Source: Bradyrhizobium iriomotense
GTDB taxonomy: Bacteria > Pseudomonadota > Alphaproteobacteria > Rhizobiales > Xanthobacteraceae
Length of the DNA: 64,000 bases
Direction: 5' to 3'
NCBI RefSeq assembly: GCF_030160715.1
Contig: NZ_BSOW01000018.1
Coordinates: forward strand, 124,001-188,000
The stretch's first letter is position 1, and each line of letters starts with the position of its first letter. The position numbers and the translations under genes are program-made. Shown here in pieces: positions 25,197 to 34,396 of the stretch. The notes beneath the pieces were generated by a model. The model was not told where the DNA came from. It ran no database searches and was given only the letters and a program-made list of their open reading frames with translations.

Positions 25197-26287
25197 CGAA
25201 GACCAACCTTGCGCGCACCTTGCGCGAGCCGGCCGAGCTCGTGGAGCACGGCTTCGCGCCGGCCTCCGAACTCGCTGCGCTCGAGCGTGTCGCCTCGCGC
25301 TATGCAGTCGCGATCACGCCCGAGCTCGCCGATCTCATCGACAGCTCGGATTCCGATGATCCCATCGCGCGGCAATTCGTTCCGAATGCTGCGGAACTCG
25401 AGGTGCGGCAGGGCGAAGACGCCGATCCGATCGGCGATCACGTCTGGTCGCCGGTTCATGGCATCGTGCATCGCTATCCCGACCGGGTGCTGTTCAAGCT
25501 CGTGCATGTCTGCGCGGTCTATTGCCGCTTCTGCTTCCGCCGGGAGATGGTCGGTCCGGGCAAGGAGAACGCGCTGTCGGAGAGCGCCTATCGCGCGGCG
25601 ATCGACTATATCCGCGCGCACAGCGAGATCTGGGAGGTGATCCTCACCGGCGGCGATCCCCTGATGCTGTCGCCGCGTCGCATGGGCGAGATCATGGCCG
25701 ATCTCGCCGAGATCGAGCACGTCAAGATCATCCGCCTGCACACCCGCGTGCCGGTGGCCGATCCCGATCGCGTCAGCGAGGAGATGGTTTCGGCCCTGAG
25801 GGTCGAGGGCGCGACGACCTGGGTCGCGCTGCACGCCAACCACGCCCGCGAGCTGACGGACAAGGCGCGTGCCGTCTGCGCCCGCCTCGTCGATGCCGGC
25901 ATTCCCATGGTGAGCCAGTCCGTGCTGCTGCGCGGGGTCAATGACAACGTCGCAGCTTTGTCGGATTTGATGCGTGCTTTCGTCGAATGTCGGATCAAGC
26001 CCTACTATCTGCATCATGGCGATCTTGCGCCAGGCACCGCGCATTTGCGCACCACGCTCGCAGAGGGGCAGGATTTGATGCGCGCGCTACGCGGCCGGGT
26101 GTCGGGGCTGTGCCAGCCGGAGTTCGTGCTCGATCTTCCCGGCGGCGCCGGCAAATCGCCGGTTGGCCCGAATTACGTGTTGGCGGCGCAAAATACCGCA
26201 CCCACCAAAGGTGATGCGGCGGCGGAAACGCGCTATCGTATCGTCGACTATTGCGGCGACGTTCATCTCTATCCGCCAGAGGGTTGA
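25193..26287 (+). CDS. epmB: EF-P beta-lysylation protein EpmB (lysine 2,3-aminomutase family)
   Basis: This radical-SAM, PLP-dependent aminomutase makes (R)-beta-lysine for EpmA. The 364-residue protein has the Fe-S motif CAVYCRFC (Cys107, Cys111, Cys114), ILTGGDPLMLSPRRM and MVSQSVLLRGVN. PYYLHHGDLAPGTAHLRT and GGAGKSP are also typical of the family. AAGGAGAG precedes an ATG at 25193 that overlaps the epmA stop, so the two are translationally coupled. No epmC (hydroxylase) gene is nearby. Confidence 0.95.
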   Translation: MTKTNLARTLREPAELVEHGFAPASELAALERVASRYAVAITPELADLIDSSDSDDPIARQFVPNAAELEVRQGEDADPIGDHVWSPVHGIVHRYPDRVLFKLVHVCAVYCRFCFRREMVGPGKENALSESAYRAAIDYIRAHSEIWEVILTGGDPLMLSPRRMGEIMADLAEIEHVKIIRLHTRVPVADPDRVSEEMVSALRVEGATTWVALHANHARELTDKARAVCARLVDAGIPMVSQSVLLRGVNDNVAALSDLMRAFVECRIKPYYLHHGDLAPGTAHLRTTLAEGQDLMRALRGRVSGLCQPEFVLDLPGGAGKSPVGPNYVLAAQNTAPTKGDAAAETRYRIVDYCGDVHLYPPEG

Positions 26288-26318
26288 GCGGGGACACGCC
26301 GGCTTACGGAGGAGCAGA

Positions 26319-26570
26319 ATGAAAAAAATCGTAGTGGCCCTGTCGCTTCTGGTCCTGCTCGATGGTGCGGCCATCGCCCAGACAGGCAGCAAGGGAGTTT
26401 CATCGGGAGGAGCAACGTCAGGGTCGGTGCCGCCCGCACCGGTCGGCCATCGCCAGCCGCGCGCTTCCGACGTGCCGAACGAGAAGAACCTCAGCGATCC
26501 CAGCGATCCCCTGAGCAAGGAAAACCAGGCGCTCGACAAGAAGATCAAGAGCATCTGCCGCGGGTGCTGA
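26319..26570 (+). CDS. Small exported protein with C-terminal cysteines
   Basis: The 83-residue protein has a signal peptide (MKKIVVALSLLVLLDGAAIAQ). A Ser/Gly/Pro-rich linker and a charged helix ending in KKIKSICRGC follow. A strong GGAGGAG lies 6 nt before the ATG. It is 31 bp downstream of epmB and may be on the same transcript, but no functional tie is evident. It is followed by a strong hairpin. Confidence 0.65.
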   Translation: MKKIVVALSLLVLLDGAAIAQTGSKGVSSGGATSGSVPPAPVGHRQPRASDVPNEKNLSDPSDPLSKENQALDKKIKSICRGC

Positions 26571-26580
26571 AGCTTCGTGT

Positions 26581-26612
26581 GCGGGCGGGACGCGACAGCT
26601 CGCCCCGCCCGC
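26581..26612. terminator. Bidirectional terminator hairpin
   Basis: GCGGGCGGG (26581-26589) and CCCGCCCGC (26604-26612) pair perfectly around a 14-nt loop, and TCTTTT follows on the + strand. It lies between convergent genes: the small exported protein and DAHP synthase. Confidence 0.7.
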
Positions 26613-26625
26613 AGGTCTTTTGGGT

Positions 26626-27711
26626 TCAGGCGGAGCGCTCGTGGACCCCGGAGCGCTGCGCGTTGCGCCGGACGTCGACCGCGTCGGCAAGCTGCTCGAG
26701 CACGCTCGCCGTCGTCGTCCAGTCGATGCAGCCATCGGTGATGCTCTGGCCGTAAGTGAGCGGCTTGCCCGGCACCACGTCCTGGCGGCCGGCGACGAGG
26801 TTGCTCTCGATCATCACGCCCATGATGCGGCTCTCGCCGCCGGCGATCTGGCCGGCGATGTCGGCGGTGACGATCGGCTGGTTCTCCGGCTTCTTGCTCG
26901 AATTGGCGTGGCTCGCATCCACCATCAGGCGCGGCCCGACGCCGGATTTGGCTAGCTCGTTGCAGGCCGCCGTAACGCTCGCGGCGTCGTAGTTCGGCTT
27001 GCTGCCGCCGCGCAGGATGATGTGGCAGTCTTCATTGCCCGCGGTCGACGCGATCGCCGAGCGGCCGCGCTTGGTCACCGCCATGAAATGGTGCGGATGG
27101 GCGGCTGACTTCACCGCGTCCGCAGCGATGCGGATATTACCATCGGTTCCGTTCTTGAAGCCGACCGGGCAGGACAGCCCCGACGCCAGCTCGCGATGGA
27201 TCTGGCTCTCGGTCGTGCGCGCGCCGATCGCAGCCCAGGACACGAGGTCGGCGATGTATTGCGGCGTCGTCATGTCGAGGAATTCGGCGCCGGCGGGCAG
27301 GCCCAGATTGTTCACCGCAGACAGCACGCTACGCCCAAGGCGCAGGCCCTTGTTGATATCGAAGCTGCCATCGAGGTCGGGGTCATTGATCAGCCCCTTC
27401 CAGCCGACGGTGGTGCGCGGCTTCTCGAAATAGACCCGCATCACGATCTCGAGCTGGTCGGCGAGATCCTCACGCAGGCGTGCGAGCTTCTCGGCGTAGT
27501 CGATCGCGGCCTTGGGATCGTGCACGGAGCAGGGACCGACGACGACCAGAAGCCGGTCGTCCTGGCCATTGAGGATGGCGTGGATGGCGTTGCGCGCTGC
27601 CATCACCACGCGGGTCGCGGTGAGCGTGCGCGGGATCTCCCGCATCACCTCTTCCGGCGTGCTCAGCTCTTTCAGTTCGCGGATACGAAGATCGTCGGTC
27701 GTGCTCAGCAC
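26626..27711 (-). CDS. aroG: 3-deoxy-7-phosphoheptulonate (DAHP) synthase, class I
   Basis: It condenses PEP and erythrose-4-phosphate, the first step of the shikimate pathway. The 361-residue protein is a class I-alpha (E. coli AroF/G/H-like) enzyme: LLVVVGPCSVHDPKAAIDYA, RVYFEKPRTTVGWKGLINDP, GARTTESQIHRELASGL, GFKNGTDG, ILRGGSKPNYD and MVDASHANSSKKP, covering the PEP, metal and substrate ligands. The N-terminal extension of alpha enzymes, which holds the feedback-inhibition site, is present. Its leader (27747-27877) encodes an aromatic-rich peptide and a terminator, so transcription is probably attenuated by aromatic amino acid supply. The symbol follows E. coli usage; the feedback-sensing amino acid is not predictable. 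Confidence 0.94.
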   Translation of the reverse strand: MLSTTDDLRIRELKELSTPEEVMREIPRTLTATRVVMAARNAIHAILNGQDDRLLVVVGPCSVHDPKAAIDYAEKLARLREDLADQLEIVMRVYFEKPRTTVGWKGLINDPDLDGSFDINKGLRLGRSVLSAVNNLGLPAGAEFLDMTTPQYIADLVSWAAIGARTTESQIHRELASGLSCPVGFKNGTDGNIRIAADAVKSAAHPHHFMAVTKRGRSAIASTAGNEDCHIILRGGSKPNYDAASVTAACNELAKSGVGPRLMVDASHANSSKKPENQPIVTADIAGQIAGGESRIMGVMIESNLVAGRQDVVPGKPLTYGQSITDGCIDWTTTASVLEQLADAVDVRRNAQRSGVHERSA

Positions 27712-27746
27712 GGCGGGCTCCTGTTGTTAGAGAACCTGCCGGCCAA

Positions 27747-27772
27747 TAAAAAAGCCGCCAGGTCTGGCGGCT
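27747..27772 (-). terminator. Attenuator terminator upstream of DAHP synthase
   Basis: Read on the minus strand, AGCCGCCAG (27772-27764), a 2-nt loop and CTGGCGGCT (27763-27753 region) form a 9-bp stem directly followed by TTTTTT and then A. It lies after the leader peptide stop and about 35 nt before the aroG start codon. Its 5' arm can alternatively pair with CTGGCGGC inside the leader ORF (27826-27819), giving an antiterminator. Confidence 0.88.
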
Positions 27773-27796
27773 GTTCGGATGTCTTGCTGCAATGTG

Positions 27797-27877
27797 TCAG
27801 ATTGAGCGCGATCCTCCCGCCGCCAGCGAGCTGTCGTAGCTAAAGTACCAAAAATAGCTGGTGGCGAAGGTGATCAT
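27797..27877 (-). CDS. Aromatic-rich leader peptide of the aroG attenuator
   Basis: The 26-codon ORF contains Phe4, Tyr8, Phe9, Trp10, Tyr11, Phe12 and Tyr14 (ATSYFWYFSYD), a density of aromatic codons not expected by chance. Codons 18-20 (CTG GCG GC) form a strand able to pair with the terminator 5' arm. A ribosome slowed at the aromatic codons would leave this strand free, allow the antiterminator and let transcription reach aroG. Unhindered translation would permit termination. A promoter-like GTGACA-17 nt-TATAGA places the transcript start at or next to the ATG, so the leader may be leaderless. Confidence 0.85.
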   Translation of the reverse strand: MITFATSYFWYFSYDSSLAAGGSRSI

Positions 27878-27884
27878 GGCGGGC

Positions 27885-27913
27885 TCTATAGCGCAGCATT
27901 TGGGGCTTGTCAC
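27885..27913 (-). promoter_or_regulatory. Sigma-70-type promoter for the aroG leader
   Basis: On the minus strand, GTGACA (27913-27908), a 17-nt spacer and TATAGA (27890-27885) closely match the -35/-10 consensus. The expected start is near 27878, one base before the leader ATG at 27877. Confidence 0.65.
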
Positions 27914-27930
27914 CCCCCAACAAGGGGGTG
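27911..27930 (-). terminator. Hairpin after the HdeD-like gene
   Basis: CACCCCC (27911-27917) and GGGGGTG (27924-27930) flank a 6-nt loop, 16 nt past the HdeD stop on the minus strand. It has no T-run. It overlaps the -35 box of the aroG leader promoter. Confidence 0.45.
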
Positions 27931-27945
27931 AGTGCGACGCGCCGG

Positions 27946-28524
27946 TCAAGTGTTGCTGTTGCGCGCCGCAAGCGAGATGCCGATCAGCGTGGCGCCGCCG
28001 AACAGCAGGTTGATCCCGACGAGGATACCGATCGCCCATTCCGCCGAGCTCGGCAGGCCCGTGATGACCAGAAATGAGATCACGATGTCGACGAGGCCGG
28101 AGATCACGAGCCACGACCAGCGGCCGGTCAGCTCGCGGCGATGCTCCAGCGCATACATGATGGTGGCTACGCCCTCGGCGAGGAAATACGCCCCGAGCAC
28201 GATCGTCAGCGTCAGCACCGCCTGCATCGGCCGCGCCAGCAGGACCATGCCGGCGAGCACGGCCAGCGCCGCCGAGATCAGCGACCACCAGAATCCCGGC
28301 ATGTTGCGCGCCCAGAAGGTCACGACCAGCCCGCCGATGCCGCTGATCAGGAACATCCAGCCGAGGAAGATCGTGATTGCGAGGCTTGCGAGCGGCGGCA
28401 GGATCAGCGCAGCGATGCCGAGAATGGCGAGCAGGATGCCTTCGAACAGGAAGGCTTTCCAATGCGCCTTGACCGCTCGGCTCATGGCGGACTGCAAGCG
28501 CGCAAATGGCTCGGGCGACGTCAT
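27946..28524 (-). CDS. HdeD family (DUF308) membrane protein
   Basis: The 192-residue protein has six hydrophobic helices in the three-fold two-helix repeat typical of HdeD/DUF308: LLAILGIAALILPPLASLAI, FLISGIGGLVVTF, LAGMVLLARPMQAVLTLTIV, FLAEGVATIMYALEHR and LLFGGATLIGISL. HdeD is linked to acid resistance in E. coli; elsewhere the role is unclear. It is an inner-membrane protein. It lies upstream of the aroG leader on the same strand but is separated from it by a hairpin and a new promoter. Confidence 0.87.
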   Translation of the reverse strand: MTSPEPFARLQSAMSRAVKAHWKAFLFEGILLAILGIAALILPPLASLAITIFLGWMFLISGIGGLVVTFWARNMPGFWWSLISAALAVLAGMVLLARPMQAVLTLTIVLGAYFLAEGVATIMYALEHRRELTGRWSWLVISGLVDIVISFLVITGLPSSAEWAIGILVGINLLFGGATLIGISLAARNSNT

Positions 28525-28594
28525 GGAGGCCTCCAGGCCGCAAGGACCAGATGCGGCTCACTCTAGTATGTGCGTTCCGCGGTGACCACCCGCC

Positions 28595-29629
28595 TCAGGG
28601 CGCCGATGAAAACCCTTCCGCACTGGTGCGGATGCGGTTGCGGCCGAGAACGTAGATCGCCGTTGTGACAACCAGTAGAGCGATGCCGAGCAGGATCGAA
28701 GTCAGACCGATGGGGATCAGCACCAGCGTCACGTTGTGATCGGGATTGACCAGCCAGTGATGGATCGAGGTCAGCACGAAGGCGAGGCCGACAAAGCCGA
28801 CGCCGCCGCCGATCACCAGCAGCGCCCACATGCGGCGCAGCTGGCTGAGGCGCTCACGCGCGATCTCGGTCCGCGGTGCGTGGTGGCGCGCGGCGCGCCG
28901 CACCAGGCGGATGGCGAAAGCGATCGAGCTGAAGCCGATCACAAGGCTCGCCACGCCGAGCCACATCCGCAGATTCGGATCGAGGTCGGGCATCCGCTGC
29001 AAGGTCAGCAGCGGAAAATCGAAGCTCGCATGCAGCGCGAGCGGGCCCATCAGCATCAGGACGCGGCTCGAGAAACGCGCCCAGTCGCGATGATGGCGAT
29101 GCGCGCCGAGCGCCGTGCCCGAGCGGGCGATGGCGAGATAGGCCCCCGCAATGATGCCGAGCGCGCCGTGGAAGGGCACCGTGAGCACGCTGCGCAAGGC
29201 CGCCAGCGAGCGCCACATGTCGGCATGCTGCACGAGATAAGCGAGGTTTTCGTAGGCCGCAAAGCCGAGCCCGACCGCGGCGCCGTAGACCACCGTGTCC
29301 ATCGGATTGGCAAAGGTCCGCCGCTTGGTCGAGGAGACCAGCACGATGGCGATGACCTTCACGGCTTCCTCCGGCAGCGCCACGCCGAAGATCGAATGCA
29401 TTGCGATCGCTGCCCAGGGATCGTCGGGGGCTGCGACCATCTTGGCGAACGGCGCACGGGCGAGCCCCAGCAGCGAGATGCTGGCTGCACCGAGCAGGAA
29501 AGCGGTCCAGACCTGGGCAGGCGGCCCCGGGCGCTCCTCGGCCGCGATGACGAGCCAGAGCATCAACAGGGCCGGGGCGACGGCGGCCGTCCCGATCACG
29601 GTCGGCAATGCTTCAAGCAGGGTCAACAT
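28595..29629 (-). CDS. PrsW family intramembrane metalloprotease
   Basis: The 344-residue polytopic protein carries the PrsW/CAAX-like signatures EExxK in ALPEEAVKVIAI (Glu87-Glu88-x2-Lys91), GFAAYENLAYL, and the histidines in VPFHGALG and LALHASFDF. Bacillus PrsW cleaves an anti-sigma factor, and related Abi enzymes process prenyl or other membrane substrates. Here the C-terminal third has extra helices. No sigma or anti-sigma gene is next to it, so its substrate is unknown. Confidence 0.85.
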   Translation of the reverse strand: MLTLLEALPTVIGTAAVAPALLMLWLVIAAEERPGPPAQVWTAFLLGAASISLLGLARAPFAKMVAAPDDPWAAIAMHSIFGVALPEEAVKVIAIVLVSSTKRRTFANPMDTVVYGAAVGLGFAAYENLAYLVQHADMWRSLAALRSVLTVPFHGALGIIAGAYLAIARSGTALGAHRHHRDWARFSSRVLMLMGPLALHASFDFPLLTLQRMPDLDPNLRMWLGVASLVIGFSSIAFAIRLVRRAARHHAPRTEIARERLSQLRRMWALLVIGGGVGFVGLAFVLTSIHHWLVNPDHNVTLVLIPIGLTSILLGIALLVVTTAIYVLGRNRIRTSAEGFSSAP

Positions 29630-29901
29630 CGGCTGGACAATAGGTTCCCTTGGTCAGCTTATCCACTTGTAGCGATGCGACGATGTGTCATGCGCTTGCT
29701 ATCGCAACGCTTAACGGTCCCGACAGCGTCCGTTCATCCGTGCTCGAAAGCGCCAGCGCAATCAATCGCATAACAGTCTCCGCTCGACAGCCACATCAAG
29801 GATCGCGCATCTTGTGGGGGCGCTATTAGTCAGAAAAATCAATGAGTTCCGATCGCATCTTCGCTTCACGGCGCGCGCATCCAGACCGCCGCTCGGAGCT
29901 C

Positions 29902-30039
29902 CTATCGCCGATACGGCGGATGGTTGCGGCGTGCGCGAACCTGCTCAAGCTGCCAGAAGACGCGCACAAAACATGAGCCCAGGCAAACTATGATGAGCAG
30001 CAGCAGGACGACCTGATCGGGAGCGGCAAGATGGATCAT
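29902..30039 (-). CDS. Small single-pass membrane protein
   Basis: The 45-residue frame is MIHLAAPDQVVLLLLIIVCL followed by GSCFVRVFWQLEQVRARRNH and PPYRR. It has one helix and a basic cytoplasmic tail, as expected for a small inner-membrane protein. The rest of the PrsW upstream spacer (29630-29901) shows nothing else. The ribosome-binding site is weak. Confidence 0.45.
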   Translation of the reverse strand: MIHLAAPDQVVLLLLIIVCLGSCFVRVFWQLEQVRARRNHPPYRR

Positions 30040-30110
30040 GCCCCTGACAAAGCAACACCTATGCCATCTGTTCCCCGCGGTGCTCCGCGCCCGGGTATGC
30101 AGACACGCTA

Positions 30111-30380
30111 CTAGTGCAGCCCGCCTGTCGCCGTATCCGCATATGCGCTGTCGGAAGCTGATTGAGTGTCGGGCGAGATGTCGAAAGCGCCGAGATGGAA
30201 TTCATCGCCGACCGCATCCGCCGACGGCAATTGCGCGAGGAGTGTGAAGGCAGCGTCGGGATATTGCTTCCAGACTTGGAGGTCGCCCTCCGTGATCGTC
30301 AGCCAGCCGAACGTGTACATATAGCGTCCGGGCTCGGTGACCCGGCCGACGCGTTCCCAGGTGATCTTGTTGACAGCCAT
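30111..30380 (-). CDS. Small conserved-looking hypothetical protein
   Basis: The 89-residue protein starts MAVNKITWERVGRVTEPGRY. It has a compact aromatic/beta-type core (YMYTFGWLTITEGDLQVWKQ) and an acidic C-terminus. No signal peptide is present. The open frame reaches 30425, but the MAVNKITWERV start has the protein-like composition. I recall similar short proteins in several copies in Bradyrhizobium genomes; their function is unknown. Confidence 0.6.
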   Translation of the reverse strand: MAVNKITWERVGRVTEPGRYMYTFGWLTITEGDLQVWKQYPDAAFTLLAQLPSADAVGDEFHLGAFDISPDTQSASDSAYADTATGGLH

Positions 30381-30505
30381 TCGGTCTCCGATCGCAAGCG
30401 AGCAATGACAGCGAAGGCCGCGCACAAGGCACGGTCGGCATCAGTTTGCATTGGCAATTCGGGCCAAGGCAAGGCGATCAGTCGAACGCGGTTAAGGTGC
30501 GGCAG

Positions 30506-31072
30506 TCATTGCGCGAGCGCGTGGCCGCGGCGGACGGGGGCGATCAGCCGAACGATCTCACAGGCGGCCAAGAGGCCGAGCAGCCACGCGACATTGAGCA
30601 GTCCGAGGCGGGTCACGATCGCCGTCGTGAAAGCGCTGGCGCCGCCGAGGACAGGCGTGACGGCGAACAGCGCGAACTCGTAGGCGCCAAAGGCGCAAAC
30701 AAGAGTGAGAGCAAGCACCAGTGGCATGCGGTTCCAGGGCAGGGCACGGAGAAGAGCTGATGACGCCGCGGTTGCGCCGAGCGCTGCGGCGCCGATTGCA
30801 ACACCCCAGGCCAGCGTGGCCGCATCGACGGGATAGTGGAGCGCGGCGAACCCGATGGTTTGGTTGACGAGCCACGCACCGGCGACGACGAGCAGAGCCG
30901 GCCGCAGCGCCAGCGTGGCCGCGGCTATGACGGCGAACGCCGCAAAGGGCGTCGCGCAGGCGAGCGCGAAGCTCGCAAGGGCGCATGAGGTGGTCAGCAG
31001 CGCGAAATAGAACGCCGCTGCATGGCGCGGCGCGACCGGACGAAGGCGGACGTGATCGACGGAAGGCGGCAT
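30506..31072 (-). CDS. Hypothetical multi-pass membrane protein
   Basis: The 188-residue, Ala/Leu-rich protein has about five or six predicted helices (FYFALLTTSCALASFALACA, FAVIAAATLALRPALLVVAG, MPLVLALTLVCAFGAYEFAL, LGLLNVAWLLGLLAACEIV). His residues occur near the N-terminus (RPVAPRHAA) and in helix 3 (FAALHYPVDAATLAWG). I do not recognise a family. It stands alone between small genes. Confidence 0.65.
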   Translation of the reverse strand: MPPSVDHVRLRPVAPRHAAAFYFALLTTSCALASFALACATPFAAFAVIAAATLALRPALLVVAGAWLVNQTIGFAALHYPVDAATLAWGVAIGAAALGATAASSALLRALPWNRMPLVLALTLVCAFGAYEFALFAVTPVLGGASAFTTAIVTRLGLLNVAWLLGLLAACEIVRLIAPVRRGHALAQ

Positions 31073-31158
31073 GAAATATCCTCTCGTCGAACTCTAATAC
31101 ATTTTCAGGTCTGAGACAGTCCGGATGAGGTCACGGGTTGGCGGGCGGAACCCTGGCT

Positions 31159-31245
31159 TCACCGGCCGATGAGCAGGACGACCGTCGCCAAGAAAATGGC
31201 GAAGCCAATAGCGGGGACAATGATCCAGACGGTTTCGTTCCTCAT
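31159..31245 (-). CDS. Tiny hydrophobic peptide
   Basis: This 28-residue frame, MRNETVWIIVPAIGFAIFLA then TVVLLIGR, is almost entirely one transmembrane helix with a charged N-terminus. It is similar in style to the other tiny membrane peptides in this window. No clear Shine-Dalgarno is visible, so coding status is uncertain. Confidence 0.35.
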   Translation of the reverse strand: MRNETVWIIVPAIGFAIFLATVVLLIGR

Positions 31246-31443
31246 GCAGTGATGAGGCAGAAATTTGCGGTATTCCGATAGCTATACGTTGGTTTGAGCG
31301 AGGCCTGCTGCGGCGCCCCTGACAAAGATAGATATCTTAATTACATCAATCTGTTGTCTGTATTTTTGAAGGCGGATTCTCCCGTTGATGCACAACGTCA
31401 ACCCCCAAGCTTTGCGTCCGCGAACATAGGGAGGGATCGCCGC

Positions 31444-32406
31444 CTAGCCGGATTGTCCGAAGATCGTCTGCCAGTTGTTGGCGGCAAGGCCCGACACGGC
31501 ATCGCTGTCCACGCTGCGCGTTTGAAGATCGCGATAGATCTGGCCGAGCCTGCGGATCACGGCTGGATCCCGCCGTAGCCCAGTGGCGACGGTCAGGATT
31601 TCGACCAGGATGAACTGCGCGATATAGGCATCGGTACCGACCCGCATGGTGGCGTCGTCGGGCACGTCAAGCGGCAGGACCCAGCGCGCAAGTCCTGCCA
31701 GTGGCGTTCCGGCGCGCGTCATCGCCACGACCGTCGCTCCGCGCTCGCGCGCGAGCTTCACTGCCTCGAGCAAGGTCGGCATGCGGCCGACATAGGAGAT
31801 GGCGACGACAACGTCTCGACTGGTCATCGACGAGGCGGAGACCAGCTGGAAATGAGCATCCGAGAACGCGTTCGCCGTCAACCCCAGCCGGAAGAGGCGA
31901 GCCTGAAGATCCTGCGCCATGAAATGCGATGTTGCGCCCGTACCGAAGCAGTCGATCCGGCGCGCCTGGTTGAATGCCGTTGCGACCTGTTCGATCACGG
32001 CCGGATCGACCAACTTCTGCCACTCGGCGATCGCGGCGATCGTGCTGCCGATCAGATTGCCGACAATGGCCTCGGTTTGGTCGCCAGGCCTGAGGCTGCG
32101 ATGCAGATGAGGCGTGCCCAGAGCCAGGGCTGCGGCCAGTTTCAGCTTCAGGTCGCGCACGCCCTCGCAGCCGACGCTTCGGGCGAAGCGAATGATGGTG
32201 GGCGCACTGACGCCGACCTGCTCGGCAAGCACCTCGACATTCGTCCGCAGGATCGAATCGGGGTCATCGAGCACGAGCTGAGCGATGCGCTGCTGCGAGG
32301 CGGGTAGTTTCGGCGACGCCAGGCGGATCGTGGTGATGATGTCCGTCGCACCCGAACCGGCATGCCGATCGGTTTCCGGCGCTGGCTTGTCCCCGTCGCG
32401 CGTCAT
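31444..32406 (-). CDS. MurR/RpiR family transcriptional regulator
   Basis: The 320-residue protein has an N-terminal HTH_6 domain (LPASQQRIAQLVLDDPDSIL, then EQVGVSAPTIIRFARSVGCE) and a C-terminal SIS domain (RIDCFGTGATSHFMAQDLQA, DVVVAISYVGRMPTLLEAVK). Such regulators sense phosphosugars or related ligands. The ATG overlaps the stop of the upstream ABC ATPase gene (ATGA), so it is the last gene of the importer operon and probably autoregulatory. Palindromic sites at 37989-38036 and 38139-38155 are candidate binding sites. Confidence 0.92.
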   Translation of the reverse strand: MTRDGDKPAPETDRHAGSGATDIITTIRLASPKLPASQQRIAQLVLDDPDSILRTNVEVLAEQVGVSAPTIIRFARSVGCEGVRDLKLKLAAALALGTPHLHRSLRPGDQTEAIVGNLIGSTIAAIAEWQKLVDPAVIEQVATAFNQARRIDCFGTGATSHFMAQDLQARLFRLGLTANAFSDAHFQLVSASSMTSRDVVVAISYVGRMPTLLEAVKLARERGATVVAMTRAGTPLAGLARWVLPLDVPDDATMRVGTDAYIAQFILVEILTVATGLRRDPAVIRRLGQIYRDLQTRSVDSDAVSGLAANNWQTIFGQSG

Positions 32407-33376
32407 GAGGTCATGAGCTCCTGGACATCACTGCGGATGCAGGCCACAGCGTGGCCCTCGGCCACCGTTTCAAGCGCAGGAACGGTCGTCGCGCAAGCCT
32501 CGATGGCGAGCGGGCAGCGCGTGCGGAATACGCAGCCCGAGGGCGGCGATTTCGGACTGGGCAGATCCCCCTTGAGCAGGCGCTGTGCCTTCGGCGCGTC
32601 GGGATCGGGCTTCGGCGCCGCCGCCAGGAGCGCCCGCGTATAGGGATGTCGCGGGTTGCGGTTCACCTCTTCGGCCGTGCCGACCTCCATCAGCCGGCCA
32701 AGATAGAGCACGGCGATGCGGTCGCACATCAGCTCGACGACGTCGAGATCGTGTGAGATCAGCACCATGGACAGACCAAGCTTACGCCTGAGGTCCTGAA
32801 GGAGATTCAGCACCTGCGCCTGCACCGATACGTCGAGCGCCGACACCGGCTCGTCGGCGACGATCAGGCGCGGCTCCACGGCAAGCGCGCGGGCGATGCC
32901 GATGCGTTGCCGTTGCCCGCCGGAGAATTCGTGGGGATAGCGGTCGGCGTGGTCCGCGGAGAGGCCCACGAGTTCAAGCAGCTCGGCGATCCGCGCAGCC
33001 CTCGCCTTGCCGCGGGCCAGGCCGTGGGCGTCGAGCGCTTCGCCCAGGATCTGTCGAATCCGCAGGCGGGGATTGAGGCTGGCATAGGGATCCTGGAACA
33101 CCATCTGCATGCGGCGGCGAAGCGGGCGCAACGCGCGCTCGTTGAGCGCGGAGATGTCCTTGCCTTCGAAGCGGATCGTTCCGTTGGTCGGATCGAGAAG
33201 CCGTAGCAGGAGGCGGCCGATCGTGCTCTTTCCCGACCCGGATTCTCCGACGAGACCGAGCACCTCGCCGTCGCCGACCGAGAACGACACGTCGTTCACG
33301 GCGCGCACCCCTTGCGATGGCGAACCGAACCATTTGGATAGGCCATTGACGGAGAGCAGGGGATCTCCCTGGACAG

Positions 33377-33380
<4 letters not shown>
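32403..33380 (-). CDS. Oligopeptide-type ABC transporter ATP-binding protein (DppF/OppF-like)
   Basis: The 325-residue ATPase has Walker A GESGSGKS, the ABC signature FSGGQRQR, Walker B LIVADEPVSAL and the C-terminal oligo_HPY region with Cys residues (GCVFRTRCPLAIEACATT) typical of Dpp/Opp ATPases. The chosen start (33380, MTVQGDPLLSVNG) overlaps the DppD-like stop by ATGA and has GGAGGT upstream. It pairs with the preceding ATPase as a heterodimer. Confidence 0.93.
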
Positions 33381-34384
<1,004 letters not shown>

Positions 34385-34396
34385 GATGTCGCCTCC

